Source: Melioribacteraceae bacterium
GTDB taxonomy: Bacteria > Bacteroidota > Ignavibacteria > Ignavibacteriales > Melioribacteraceae
Assembly: GCA_035362835.1 (NCBI GenBank)
Contig: DAOSDY010000002.1
Span: 62,001-126,000 of the forward strand
Length of the DNA: 64,000 nt
Direction of reading: 5' to 3'
The notes under the pieces are model-generated. The model was not told the origin of the DNA and ran no database searches. It worked only from the letters and a program-made list of their open reading frames with translations. Positions 25,756 through 33,409 of the stretch are shown here, piece by piece (the stretch's first letter is position 1; each line of letters begins with the position of its first letter). A program made the position numbers and the translations under genes.

Positions 25756-27213
25756 ATGAAAAAAATAAAAATGTCTTTTGGTTTGTTCTCACTACTCTTG
25801 TTCTCTGCTATAAATATTAACGCGCAGAATTTCAATGATGCTCTCAGGTTATCGGATACGGATATTTTAACCAATGCCCGGTCGCTTGGTATGGGCAATG
25901 CATATATTTCTATAAGCAATGATTTCACGGCCTCTCTTTTTAATCCTGCCGGATTTGCTCTGATAAGGAAAATGGAATTCTCCGGAGTACTCAATTATAA
26001 TTCTTTTAAGAATGATGCTCAGCTTTTTAGTAGAAATACTCTTTACTCCAGCAGCAAAACCGATTTCAGTCAGTTCGGATTTGCATTCCCTCTTCCTACT
26101 TCGCGCGGAAGTATGGTCCTTGCTTTCGGTTATAATAAGTATAAAGATTTTAACCGGGCTATGAAATTCAGCGGATTTAATTCCGGCTCAAATTCCATGA
26201 TACAAAACTTAACCTATGATAATGATGATATTTCGTATGAAATCGGTCTAAGTTACAAGGTTTATGATTCTAACAATAAATTTCTCTACTACGATACTTT
26301 TATCAACGGTAATCTTCAGCAGAGCGGAACAATAATCCAGGAGGGCGGTCTTGATAGCTGGCTCTTTTCCGGTGCTGTCGAGATTCAGAAAAACATCTTC
26401 GTAGGAGCTACCATCAATATTATAAACGGAGATTTTAAAAGAAACCGCGAATACCTGGAGGAAGATCTGAACAATAATTATCCATCATCAATTCTGCTCG
26501 ATCCGAATGATCCCCAGACTGCCGATTTCAGGTCATTCTATTTTAACGATATAATCAGATGGGATATTTCCGGATGGAATGCAACTCTCGGCTTATTAGC
26601 AAAAATGGATTATAATGTTAATGTAGGTGCTACAATTAAACTTCCAAAATCACTTACCGTTAAAGAGATTTATTTTGTAGATGCAGATGCACACTTCGGA
26701 ACAGGGCAGATGTATATACTCGATCCTCCGATTGAAAACAGGTTGGAGTATACAGTTCAGACCCTGTGGGAATTCGGAGTTGGTGCTTCTTATTCAGTTC
26801 AGGGAATGACAGTCAGTTTCGATGCAAATTTTATCGATTATTCTCGAATGAAATTTTCTGAGGGATTTGATTTCCGCTCCCGTGAAGATAAAAATTCCGA
26901 AATAATTGATCTGATGAAAAGTGTTATAAATCTTAATGCCGGCGTTGAATATTTATTGCCTTTTACTGGAATTACTTTAAGAGGCGGTTTCATTTATATG
27001 CCGTCTCCGTTCAAGGATGATTCCTCAGAATTTGATAAGAAATTCTTTACGGCAGGAATTGGATTCTCAAGCGGCTCAAAATTCCATTTTGACTTAGGAT
27101 ATGCTCATGGCTGGTGGAAAGATATCGGAGATAATTACGGTTCTAACCTTTCCAGGACTTTTCAATCTATTACGAAAGACAATTTAATATTCGGTGTTAA
27201 ATACTATTTCTAA
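25756..27213 (+). CDS. outer-membrane protein of the OmpP1/FadL (PorV-like) superfamily
   Basis: A 485-residue predicted beta-barrel. It has a signal peptide (1-23, ending INAQ). Then comes the motif ARSLGMGNAYISISND followed by SLFNPAGFALI, which is typical of FadL/TodX-like barrels and of the PorV/PorQ relatives used by the type IX secretion system. Strand-rich repeats follow to the C-terminal aromatic residue (KYYF). It could be a hydrophobic-substrate channel or a T9SS attachment-complex shuttle; the sequence alone does not decide. The window does contain T9SS cargo. It has a good GGGGGAA site, follows the low-complexity lipoprotein by 47 bases, and is closed by a terminator. Confidence 0.78.
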   Translation: MKKIKMSFGLFSLLLFSAININAQNFNDALRLSDTDILTNARSLGMGNAYISISNDFTASLFNPAGFALIRKMEFSGVLNYNSFKNDAQLFSRNTLYSSSKTDFSQFGFAFPLPTSRGSMVLAFGYNKYKDFNRAMKFSGFNSGSNSMIQNLTYDNDDISYEIGLSYKVYDSNNKFLYYDTFINGNLQQSGTIIQEGGLDSWLFSGAVEIQKNIFVGATINIINGDFKRNREYLEEDLNNNYPSSILLDPNDPQTADFRSFYFNDIIRWDISGWNATLGLLAKMDYNVNVGATIKLPKSLTVKEIYFVDADAHFGTGQMYILDPPIENRLEYTVQTLWEFGVGASYSVQGMTVSFDANFIDYSRMKFSEGFDFRSREDKNSEIIDLMKSVINLNAGVEYLLPFTGITLRGGFIYMPSPFKDDSSEFDKKFFTAGIGFSSGSKFHFDLGYAHGWWKDIGDNYGSNLSRTFQSITKDNLIFGVKYYF

Positions 27214-27248
27214 ATTCTTTACCTCCGCTCCCTGATTGACAACCCCCG

Positions 27249-27280
27249 AAAAGCACCTTATTTTTTAAGGTGCTTTTTTT
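27249..27280 (+). terminator. Rho-independent terminator between OmpP1-like gene and rsgA
   Basis: A 12-base stem AAAAGCACCTTA / TAAGGTGCTTTT with a five-T loop and a T7 tail. The tail runs straight into the ribosome binding site of rsgA, so rsgA must have its promoter inside or before the hairpin, or depend on read-through. Confidence 0.88.
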
Positions 27281-27291
27281 ATGGAGGAATC

Positions 27292-28245
27292 ATAAAAGCC
27301 AGAATATTCAAAATCGAGAGCAAGGATTATTACCTGCTTGATGAATCGGATAATGAAATAAGAACTTCTTTACGCGGAAAGTTTAAAAAGGAATTCGGCT
27401 TCAAATCAGATAAGCTCTATAAACTTGATATCGCTGCTGTTGGGGACATAGTTGAGTATGAATTGAATAATGATGGATCCGGCGTAATCAACAAAATTCT
27501 GCCGAGAAAAAATTATCTCTCAAGGAAAGTGCCAAAATTGAAAGGTGCCGGAACCCGCGGCGAAAGACTTGAACAGATAATCGCAGCCAACATAGACAAC
27601 CTTATTGTTGTTGCGAGCTGGAAGAATCCTGAATTTAACAATAGATTACTCGACCGCCTCATTCTTGCAGGTGAAAGCTCGCATGTTAATGTTAAAATTA
27701 TTATCAATAAGTCCGATCTTAAAGAACCCTGTCAGGCCAAATTCTGGATCGATCTCTATACTGAAATCGGTTACCCCGTTTTCGAAACAAGCGTCAAGCA
27801 GGATTCGGGTCTCGTTAATGTAAAATCTGCCCTTGCAGGATCTGTCAGCCTTCTATGGGGACAATCGGGCGTAGGGAAATCTTCTCTCCTCAATCGAATC
27901 TATCCTCACCTCAATTTTAAGACAGGAGAGATCAGTTCCTCAACTTCTAAAGGAAAACATACTACCGTTACTTCAGTCCTTAAAAAAATTGAGGAGGATA
28001 CTTTTATAATCGATACACCCGGAATACGCGAAATTGATCCTTACGGAATCAGGAAAGAGGATGTTGGCCATTTCTTTGTCGATTTCCTCCCTTATCTGAA
28101 TGATTGCAGATTTAATACATGCACACACCATCATGAACCCGGATGTGCTGTAATTGATTCTGTAGAAAAAGGGATTATAAACCCCGAAAGGTACAGAAGC
28201 TATCTAAATATTCTTGATACTATTGAAGACGATATGAATTTTTAG
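27292..28245 (+). CDS. rsgA: ribosome small-subunit GTPase A, apparent ATA start
   Basis: A 317-residue circularly permuted GTPase that matures the 30S subunit. The N-terminal OB domain covers about 1-70. The permuted GTPase has NKSD (G4, 139-142), GQSGVGKSSLLN (G1, from 190) and IIDTPG (G3). A zinc finger follows with C272, C277, the His cluster near 280 and C285. The frame is open upstream of any ATG, GTG or TTG that would keep the OB domain. The first in-frame TTG is codon 58, which would cut the domain. The family start position falls on ATA 27292, four bases after a perfect GGAGG (27283-27287), the same spacing as the dksA-like gene here. The start is therefore ATA, or an ATG changed by mutation or sequencing error. 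Confidence 0.88.
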   Translation: MKARIFKIESKDYYLLDESDNEIRTSLRGKFKKEFGFKSDKLYKLDIAAVGDIVEYELNNDGSGVINKILPRKNYLSRKVPKLKGAGTRGERLEQIIAANIDNLIVVASWKNPEFNNRLLDRLILAGESSHVNVKIIINKSDLKEPCQAKFWIDLYTEIGYPVFETSVKQDSGLVNVKSALAGSVSLLWGQSGVGKSSLLNRIYPHLNFKTGEISSSTSKGKHTTVTSVLKKIEEDTFIIDTPGIREIDPYGIRKEDVGHFFVDFLPYLNDCRFNTCTHHHEPGCAVIDSVEKGIINPERYRSYLNILDTIEDDMNF

Positions 28246-29141
28246 AGTCCGGCGACCTTTCTCTTCATCTGTTCAATGAATTGTGTAACGACAATGTCCG
28301 GAACACCGTCTTTGTGTTTCGATTGAAGCCGCATGTCGCACTGGTCGTTGATATAATCGATCAGGTAAAAACGGTGGGATTTTGTAAGTGCGATTTCTGT
28401 AGAGAAATAATCGATCTTAGCGATTCTTGCAATACCCTGTGTAATTTTTATCATCCTTTGCAGTTTGTATTTCGCTATCTGTTCTTTTGTTAATACTTTG
28501 TATAGATGAGTCTGGTCATCCCACCACGTGGGAATTACTTTCCCGAATGCCCAGAATATCCTGAACCAGGCCCGCTTATGATCGATCCTTACGGGATCGA
28601 TTTTCTGCTGTATAAGATATTTTTCGGTATGTCCTTTCTTCCTTTCATCTTGAATCTGTTCAATTGAAGTACCGTCCTTTACTACACCTTGTCCGCCGCC
28701 TGAAAAAATCGACGGTTTAATTATAAACGGAATCTTTATTGTCCTAAGATCATTCCCGGTAATAAATAATCTTTCATCTTTATCCCATGGTTCAACAATA
28801 AAAGTCTCAGGCAGGTTAAAACCTTTTCTGAGAAGTTTTTTGTGGAAATAAGATTTGTCAGTTACTTTCCGTGTAACCTTATGCGGATTAATTAAATAAC
28901 ATTTCCGGCGCAGCAGCAGCTTGGTTATGATATTGAATTCGGGGTCTTCATCCGAAGCCCGGTCTAAATATGCCTTGAAAGATAATTTCCTCTGGCGCAA
29001 CAAAGTGGCTACCTCGTGAATATTCACTTTATAAATAATAAAAGTCTTCAGGCCGCTCTTCTGAAAGATCTTTTCGGTAAGTTCGATAAATTCCTTATCG
29101 TACTGCCAGGTATATGATATTGCCAGATCGAATTTGTACAT
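28242..29141 (-). CDS. orphan ATP-grasp protein
   Basis: A 299-residue cytoplasmic protein with an ATP-grasp fold, that is, a ligase joining a carboxylate to an amine or thiol through an acyl phosphate. Visible are the nucleotide lysine in FIIKPS (K142), the glycine-rich loop SGGGQGV (147-153), a YLIQQKI segment at the hinge, and a C-terminal metal-binding block FYLIDYINDQCDMRLQS (about 257-273). The N-terminal 90 residues should form the pre-ATP-grasp domain. The substrate is unknown and no partner gene (peptide precursor, amidotransferase or transporter) lies next to it. It is convergent with rsgA, and the two stop codons overlap by four bases. Confidence 0.75.
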   Translation of the reverse strand: MYKFDLAISYTWQYDKEFIELTEKIFQKSGLKTFIIYKVNIHEVATLLRQRKLSFKAYLDRASDEDPEFNIITKLLLRRKCYLINPHKVTRKVTDKSYFHKKLLRKGFNLPETFIVEPWDKDERLFITGNDLRTIKIPFIIKPSIFSGGGQGVVKDGTSIEQIQDERKKGHTEKYLIQQKIDPVRIDHKRAWFRIFWAFGKVIPTWWDDQTHLYKVLTKEQIAKYKLQRMIKITQGIARIAKIDYFSTEIALTKSHRFYLIDYINDQCDMRLQSKHKDGVPDIVVTQFIEQMKRKVAGL

Positions 29142-29194
29142 TTCTCAGGAAAAATTTTTGTGAAAATAGGTAAACCTTGTTTAGCTAGCAATCT

Positions 29195-29224
29195 TTTGCC
29201 TTGTTAATCAAAACGTTATAGTTT
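29195..29224 (+). promoter_or_regulatory. possible Bacteroidota-type promoter for the TPR operon
   Basis: TTTG at 29195-29198 and TATAGTTT at 29217-29224, about 18-20 bases apart, resemble the -33 TTTG / -7 TAnnTTTG promoter of Bacteroidota. They lie 28 bases before the TPR lipoprotein start. Judged by eye only. Confidence 0.3.
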
Positions 29225-29251
29225 ATTTTTTCGTTCAAATTAAAGGATTTT

Positions 29252-31057
29252 ATGAACCTTAAACCACTCTTTTTATTGATGATAATTATTAGCGCCGGGT
29301 GCTCCTCAAATTCCGTTAAGGTGGCCGGTACTGCTGATAAAGAGAGTAAATCAATTATTACTTCTACCGGCAAGATAGCACAGGAGAAATTTATTAACGG
29401 TTCGATGCTGGAGCTTAAAGGTGAATATGAGTCGGCTATTAATGAGTATCTCGATGCATTGAAATACGATCCTCAAGCGGGTATTCACTTTGCAATTGCT
29501 AAAAATTATTACAAGTTAAATAAACTCTCATCTGCAATTCAGCATTCGCGCAGAGCGGTTCAGCTCGATTCAACGAATTCTGAATATCTCTATCTGCTTG
29601 CTTCAATCTACTCGTCGTCCCGCCTCGATGATTCTTCGATGGTTGTTTACGAGAAAATTATTGCGCGCGATTCTTCGAATTACCCGGCATTCTATCAACT
29701 CGCGCTGCTAAATGAAAAGAACAGACCTACTTACGCCCTCTCTATTTATAATAAACTTGTCGGTCTGCTCGGACCGGAATGGAATCTGCTTATACGTATT
29801 ATCGATCTTAACGAGCGCCTCGGCAATATTGATGAAACTATCAGCACATTTGAAGAACTTCTGAATCTTAATCCGTCCGATCTCCGGCTTCAGAAAGTTC
29901 TTATTGAATCATATCTGAAAACTAAAAAGTACGATAAAGCTCATAAGCTGATTGATGAAAGTCTTATCAGTTTTCCGGACGACCTTAATTTGTATGAAAT
30001 GAAAGGTGCCGCATATATCCAGACCGAAGAGTGGAAGAACGCATTCGATCAGTACAGCAGATTACTCCGGAGTGAAGAAATCGGATATGAAAATAAATTG
30101 GGTATCGGAACAATATTTCTTAACGCTGTCGAAAAAAATTCTATTAATCTTAATTACGCGAAAGAGATATTTGTACGGCTGAACAGGGATACTACTGACT
30201 GGCAGTTAAACGCATATCTCGGTGAAATTGAAATCCGTCTTAAGAATGATTCTCTTGCCATCGATTACTTTAAAAAAGCTACGGAACTGGCTGAATGGAA
30301 TAATCAACTCTGGATCCGACTGGGAGGCACACTGTTCGATAACGGAAAGTACCAGCTCGTTGTTGATCTGCTAAAAAAAGGTGTTCAAAGCTTTCCGAAC
30401 GACTTTGCTATAAATCTTATCTACGGTCTTGCACTTTCCCAGCAGGGAAATCATCGTTCTGCTAAAGAGTATCTCGGCAAAGCTGTTAAAATCAATCCGA
30501 ATGATATAACAGTTCTTACTGCATACGGATATACTCTGAATCAGCTGAAGGAGGATGATGAAGCTCTTGTTTATCTGAACAAAGCAATGATCTTCAGCCC
30601 TAATGATATTCAGGTGATTGGAATGACGGCATTAATCTATGAATCAAAAGGGGAGTATTCAAAATCCGATTCCCTTTATTCACTTGCGATGTCGCTCGAT
30701 CCAGGGAATGCGCTGATTCTTAATAACTATGCGTATTCACTTGCTGAAAGAGGTGTAAGAATTGACGAGGCACTTGAATGGAGCAGCAATGCCGTTAACA
30801 TTGAACCCGAAAATCCTTCGTATCTCGATACACTTGGCTGGATCTATTTCCGGCTGAATGATTTTGAAAAAGCCAGGTCGTATATTGAAAAATCGCTTAA
30901 ATATGAAAATAATAGCGGTACTGTACTGGATCATCTGGGCGATGTTTATTATAAACTGGGTGATAAACCTAAAGCGCTTGAATTCTGGAAGAAAGCTCTT
31001 GATGTTGAACCCAATAATAATAAGTTCAAAGAGAAAATTGAGAAAGGTGAATTGTGA
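29252..31057 (+). CDS. TPR-repeat outer-membrane lipoprotein
   Basis: A 601-residue lipoprotein: signal peptide with lipobox ISAGC (Cys at about 17), a short linker, then tetratricopeptide repeats through to the C-terminus. At least ten units can be read from the W-LG-Y-A-F-A-P spacing, for example the last ones near SYLDTLGWIYFRLNDFEKARSYIEKSL and LGDVYYKLGDKPKALEFWKKALDVEP. TPR lipoproteins act as scaffolds for envelope complexes. It heads a tightly coupled trio: the next gene starts in its stop codon (GTGA). A ribosome site AAAGGA precedes the ATG. The partner proteins (a LolB-like DUF4292 lipoprotein and an EnvC-like factor) point to envelope biogenesis or cell separation. Confidence 0.85.
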   Translation: MNLKPLFLLMIIISAGCSSNSVKVAGTADKESKSIITSTGKIAQEKFINGSMLELKGEYESAINEYLDALKYDPQAGIHFAIAKNYYKLNKLSSAIQHSRRAVQLDSTNSEYLYLLASIYSSSRLDDSSMVVYEKIIARDSSNYPAFYQLALLNEKNRPTYALSIYNKLVGLLGPEWNLLIRIIDLNERLGNIDETISTFEELLNLNPSDLRLQKVLIESYLKTKKYDKAHKLIDESLISFPDDLNLYEMKGAAYIQTEEWKNAFDQYSRLLRSEEIGYENKLGIGTIFLNAVEKNSINLNYAKEIFVRLNRDTTDWQLNAYLGEIEIRLKNDSLAIDYFKKATELAEWNNQLWIRLGGTLFDNGKYQLVVDLLKKGVQSFPNDFAINLIYGLALSQQGNHRSAKEYLGKAVKINPNDITVLTAYGYTLNQLKEDDEALVYLNKAMIFSPNDIQVIGMTALIYESKGEYSKSDSLYSLAMSLDPGNALILNNYAYSLAERGVRIDEALEWSSNAVNIEPENPSYLDTLGWIYFRLNDFEKARSYIEKSLKYENNSGTVLDHLGDVYYKLGDKPKALEFWKKALDVEPNNNKFKEKIEKGEL

Positions 31058-31836
31058 AAAAATATATTCCGTTGCTTATTGTTACCGCATTCGTTTTTAT
31101 TGCCGGGGGATGCGCTCCCTCCCGACAGGTTTCTGACGAAAGGATAATCTCTTCGGACAGGTTGATTAAGAAACTTGAAGCCAACAGAAGAAAAGTTAAA
31201 ACTTTCCGGGGCACCGGAACCCTTAATATCTTTTCACCCGAATTAAATGCCGGAAGCAGTTTCGAAGTAATTTTAAAAAAACCCGATTCACTTAAGGTTT
31301 CTTTTTATGGCCCGTTCGGAATTGACCTTGCGCATGCCTTAATTACTCCTCAGGATTTCCAGTTTTACGATGTAATTAATAACAATCTCTACCACGGCAA
31401 GATGCGTGACGGTATTATGAGGCAGATTCTCAAAGTCGATTTCTCGTTTGATGAACTGATCGATGCCCTTGCCGGAAGCGTTAATCTGACTGATAAACTT
31501 AGAATTGAACCGGACCGCTTCGAAGCAGACGGTAATCTCTACCGGCTTACATATCTTGATTCTCTAAAGAAAATTGAAAAAGTCTATACTGTAAGAGCCG
31601 ATGATTTAGCTATCAGCGAAAATGTCCTTAAACAATTCAACGGAAATATCCTGGTGGAAGGGAAGTACTCTCGTTTTAAAACTTACGAGGATGTTCCTAT
31701 TCCGCAGGAAATTATTCTTAACGACATCGTGAACAAACAGCGGCTGAAAGTGGAATACAGGAAGATTGAGATTAACCGGAATGATGTTGACCTGTTAATA
31801 GATATCCCAACAGATGTGAAAATTCGAGAATGGTAA
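31054..31836 (+). CDS. DUF4292 (LolB-like) lipoprotein
   Basis: A 260-residue lipoprotein with lipobox FIAGGC (Cys at about 20). The mature part reads VKTFRGTGTLNIFSPELNAGSSFEVILKKPDSLKVSFYGPFGIDLAHALITPQDF in short blocks, the hallmark of DUF4292. This family has the half-barrel fold of LolA/LolB and likely binds lipid or lipoprotein acyl chains (known for the fold, inferred for this gene). Start is GTG 31054 within the TPR stop codon (GTGA), with an AAGGTGA site. It overlaps the EnvC-like gene by seven bases. The overlap on both sides suggests the three proteins are made together. Confidence 0.85.
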   Translation: MKKYIPLLIVTAFVFIAGGCAPSRQVSDERIISSDRLIKKLEANRRKVKTFRGTGTLNIFSPELNAGSSFEVILKKPDSLKVSFYGPFGIDLAHALITPQDFQFYDVINNNLYHGKMRDGIMRQILKVDFSFDELIDALAGSVNLTDKLRIEPDRFEADGNLYRLTYLDSLKKIEKVYTVRADDLAISENVLKQFNGNILVEGKYSRFKTYEDVPIPQEIILNDIVNKQRLKVEYRKIEINRNDVDLLIDIPTDVKIREW

Positions 31837-33044
31837 GCGATTGCAAGAAAATAGTATCTGCGCTTTTCTTACTATCAATTCCGTTACTTATGTATGCTCA
31901 GACTGCCGACAGCATACAGCAGAAGAACCTTGAACTGACGAATATAAAAAATGAAATTTCCCGCCTCGAAAACGAACTGAGAAGCAAATCTAAAACCGAA
32001 AAGGAATCTCTACAGTCCCTGGAAAACATTAACCGCCAGAAACTACTTCTTAATAAACTTGTCAATAATCTTGTTACCGAAGAAAAAAATAAATCGCAGG
32101 AAATAGAAGAAACCTTAAAACTGATTGGTTCTGTTGAAAATAGAATTAAGGTTCTTAAAGAAAAATACAGCAACTATGTCGTCTGGGTTTATAAAAACAG
32201 GGGACTTTCTCTCTTCCGCTTTCTTCTTAATACCGATTCTTTTAATCAGACTATTAAACGATACAGGTACCTCCGCTACATTTCGCAGCAGAATAAAATA
32301 ACACTAAACCAGCTTGGTAAAAGCAGGGATGAGCTGAATCTCCTCGCGTCCCAGCTCGAAAAGGAGCGATCAGAAAAGGAAAACCTTGTTGCTTTAAAAC
32401 AAAATGAACAGAAAGTCCTCTCGGATCGCGAGTCGGAAAGGAAAGATCTGATCAAAACTCTTAAGCAGGATCAGAAGATGATCACTTCCGAGATCGAATC
32501 GAAAAGAAAAGCTGAAATACTGATTAAGAATATAATAGCCCGTCTTATCGAAGAGGAACGTGAAAGGAAAGCAAAGCTTCTGGCCAGGAAACAGGGCGAA
32601 AGTATTTCCCCGCCAAAATATAATTACAGCAATTTCCAGAATTTTGCGGAACTCAAAGGAATTCTTACCTGGCCTGTTTCGGGCGGTAAGGTTGTCCGCA
32701 AATTCGGTGAGAATAAGAACGAACGGCTTAAAACGGTTACCCTCAATTACGGAATCGATATATCAGTGAAAGGGGAGCAGAACGTATTTGCAGTTGCCGA
32801 AGGGGTCGTCTCGGCTATCGATTGGATCCCCGGCTACGGATCCATCGTTATTCTAACTCACCGCGATGAATATAGAACAGTCTATGGACACATTTCTAAT
32901 ATTTCAGTTCAGGAAGGAGATAAAATTTCTGCAGGAACGCTTATCGGCAGCGTGAATGAAAGTCTGGAAGGCAATATCCTCCATTTCGAAATCTGGAACG
33001 AAAGAAATTACCAGAATCCTGAAATCTGGTTGGCCAGGAAGTAA
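31830..33044 (+). CDS. EnvC-like murein hydrolase activator (degenerate M23 peptidase)
   Basis: A 404-residue periplasmic protein: signal peptide (about 1-24, ending MYAQ), two long coiled-coil stretches (about 27-130 and 165-255), and a C-terminal LytM/M23 domain (about 275-404). In active M23 enzymes the first zinc ligand is the His of HxxxD. Here that place reads N306-Y-G-I-D310, so the His is lost, while the later VYGHIS and LHFEIW histidines remain. Loss of zinc ligands is the normal state of EnvC, which activates amidases rather than cutting murein itself. That makes an activator role more likely than peptidase activity. It is the third gene of the trio. Confidence 0.85.
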   Translation: MVSDCKKIVSALFLLSIPLLMYAQTADSIQQKNLELTNIKNEISRLENELRSKSKTEKESLQSLENINRQKLLLNKLVNNLVTEEKNKSQEIEETLKLIGSVENRIKVLKEKYSNYVVWVYKNRGLSLFRFLLNTDSFNQTIKRYRYLRYISQQNKITLNQLGKSRDELNLLASQLEKERSEKENLVALKQNEQKVLSDRESERKDLIKTLKQDQKMITSEIESKRKAEILIKNIIARLIEEERERKAKLLARKQGESISPPKYNYSNFQNFAELKGILTWPVSGGKVVRKFGENKNERLKTVTLNYGIDISVKGEQNVFAVAEGVVSAIDWIPGYGSIVILTHRDEYRTVYGHISNISVQEGDKISAGTLIGSVNESLEGNILHFEIWNERNYQNPEIWLARK

Positions 33045-33139
33045 ATTTCTAACCTGATTACTCTTATCCGTTTAATTTTCTCTAAAATCGTTTCCCAATT
33101 TATTAATCCACTTTGCAAAGGCGTTTATAATTCCCATGA

Positions 33140-33155
33140 AAATACCCGGGTATTT
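33140..33155. promoter_or_regulatory. 16-base perfect palindrome, possible operator
   Basis: AAATACCCGGGTATTT reads the same on both strands. In an AT-rich spacer this is a candidate site for a dimeric regulator. No second copy was noticed nearby. Confidence 0.35.
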
Positions 33156-33219
33156 ATTCTCTTAAAAATATTATCTATTGGAATTTAAAAAACTATATTA
33201 TTAATTTAAGCTATGTAAA

Positions 33220-33283
33220 ATGAACTGATATTTAATAAATCCTTACTGAAGAAATTTGGCAGACTAGATTTTTATCAGTTCAT
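33220..33283 (+). promoter_or_regulatory. 11-base inverted repeat in the leader of the glycosyltransferase/PorU-like operon
   Basis: ATGAACTGATA (33220-33230) and its exact complement TATCAGTTCAT (33273-33283) are separated by 42 bases. Transcribed, they would form a stem closing a large loop 127 bases before the first start codon. It is not followed by a T tract, so it is not a terminator. Confidence 0.4.
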
Positions 33284-33409
33284 GGGGGAAAGAAATTTGT
33301 ACCACAGGCAATGTACAATCTTCAGTTTTACTTCTCGTTTTATTACAACCGATTCAGATTCTGATCTGTTAATTCCATTAGGTATCTATTTAATAAGATA
33401 AAATCTACT

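Larger units (their letters stand above)
33045..33409. other. 365-base non-coding region before the glycosyltransferase/PorU-like operon
   Basis: AT-rich and without a credible coding frame. It must hold the promoter of the five-gene operon that starts at 33410. Two symmetric elements stand out and are listed separately: a 16-base palindrome at 33140-33155 and an 11-base inverted repeat at 33220-33230 / 33273-33283. I see no RNA gene. No clear terminator follows the EnvC-like gene. Confidence 0.6.
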
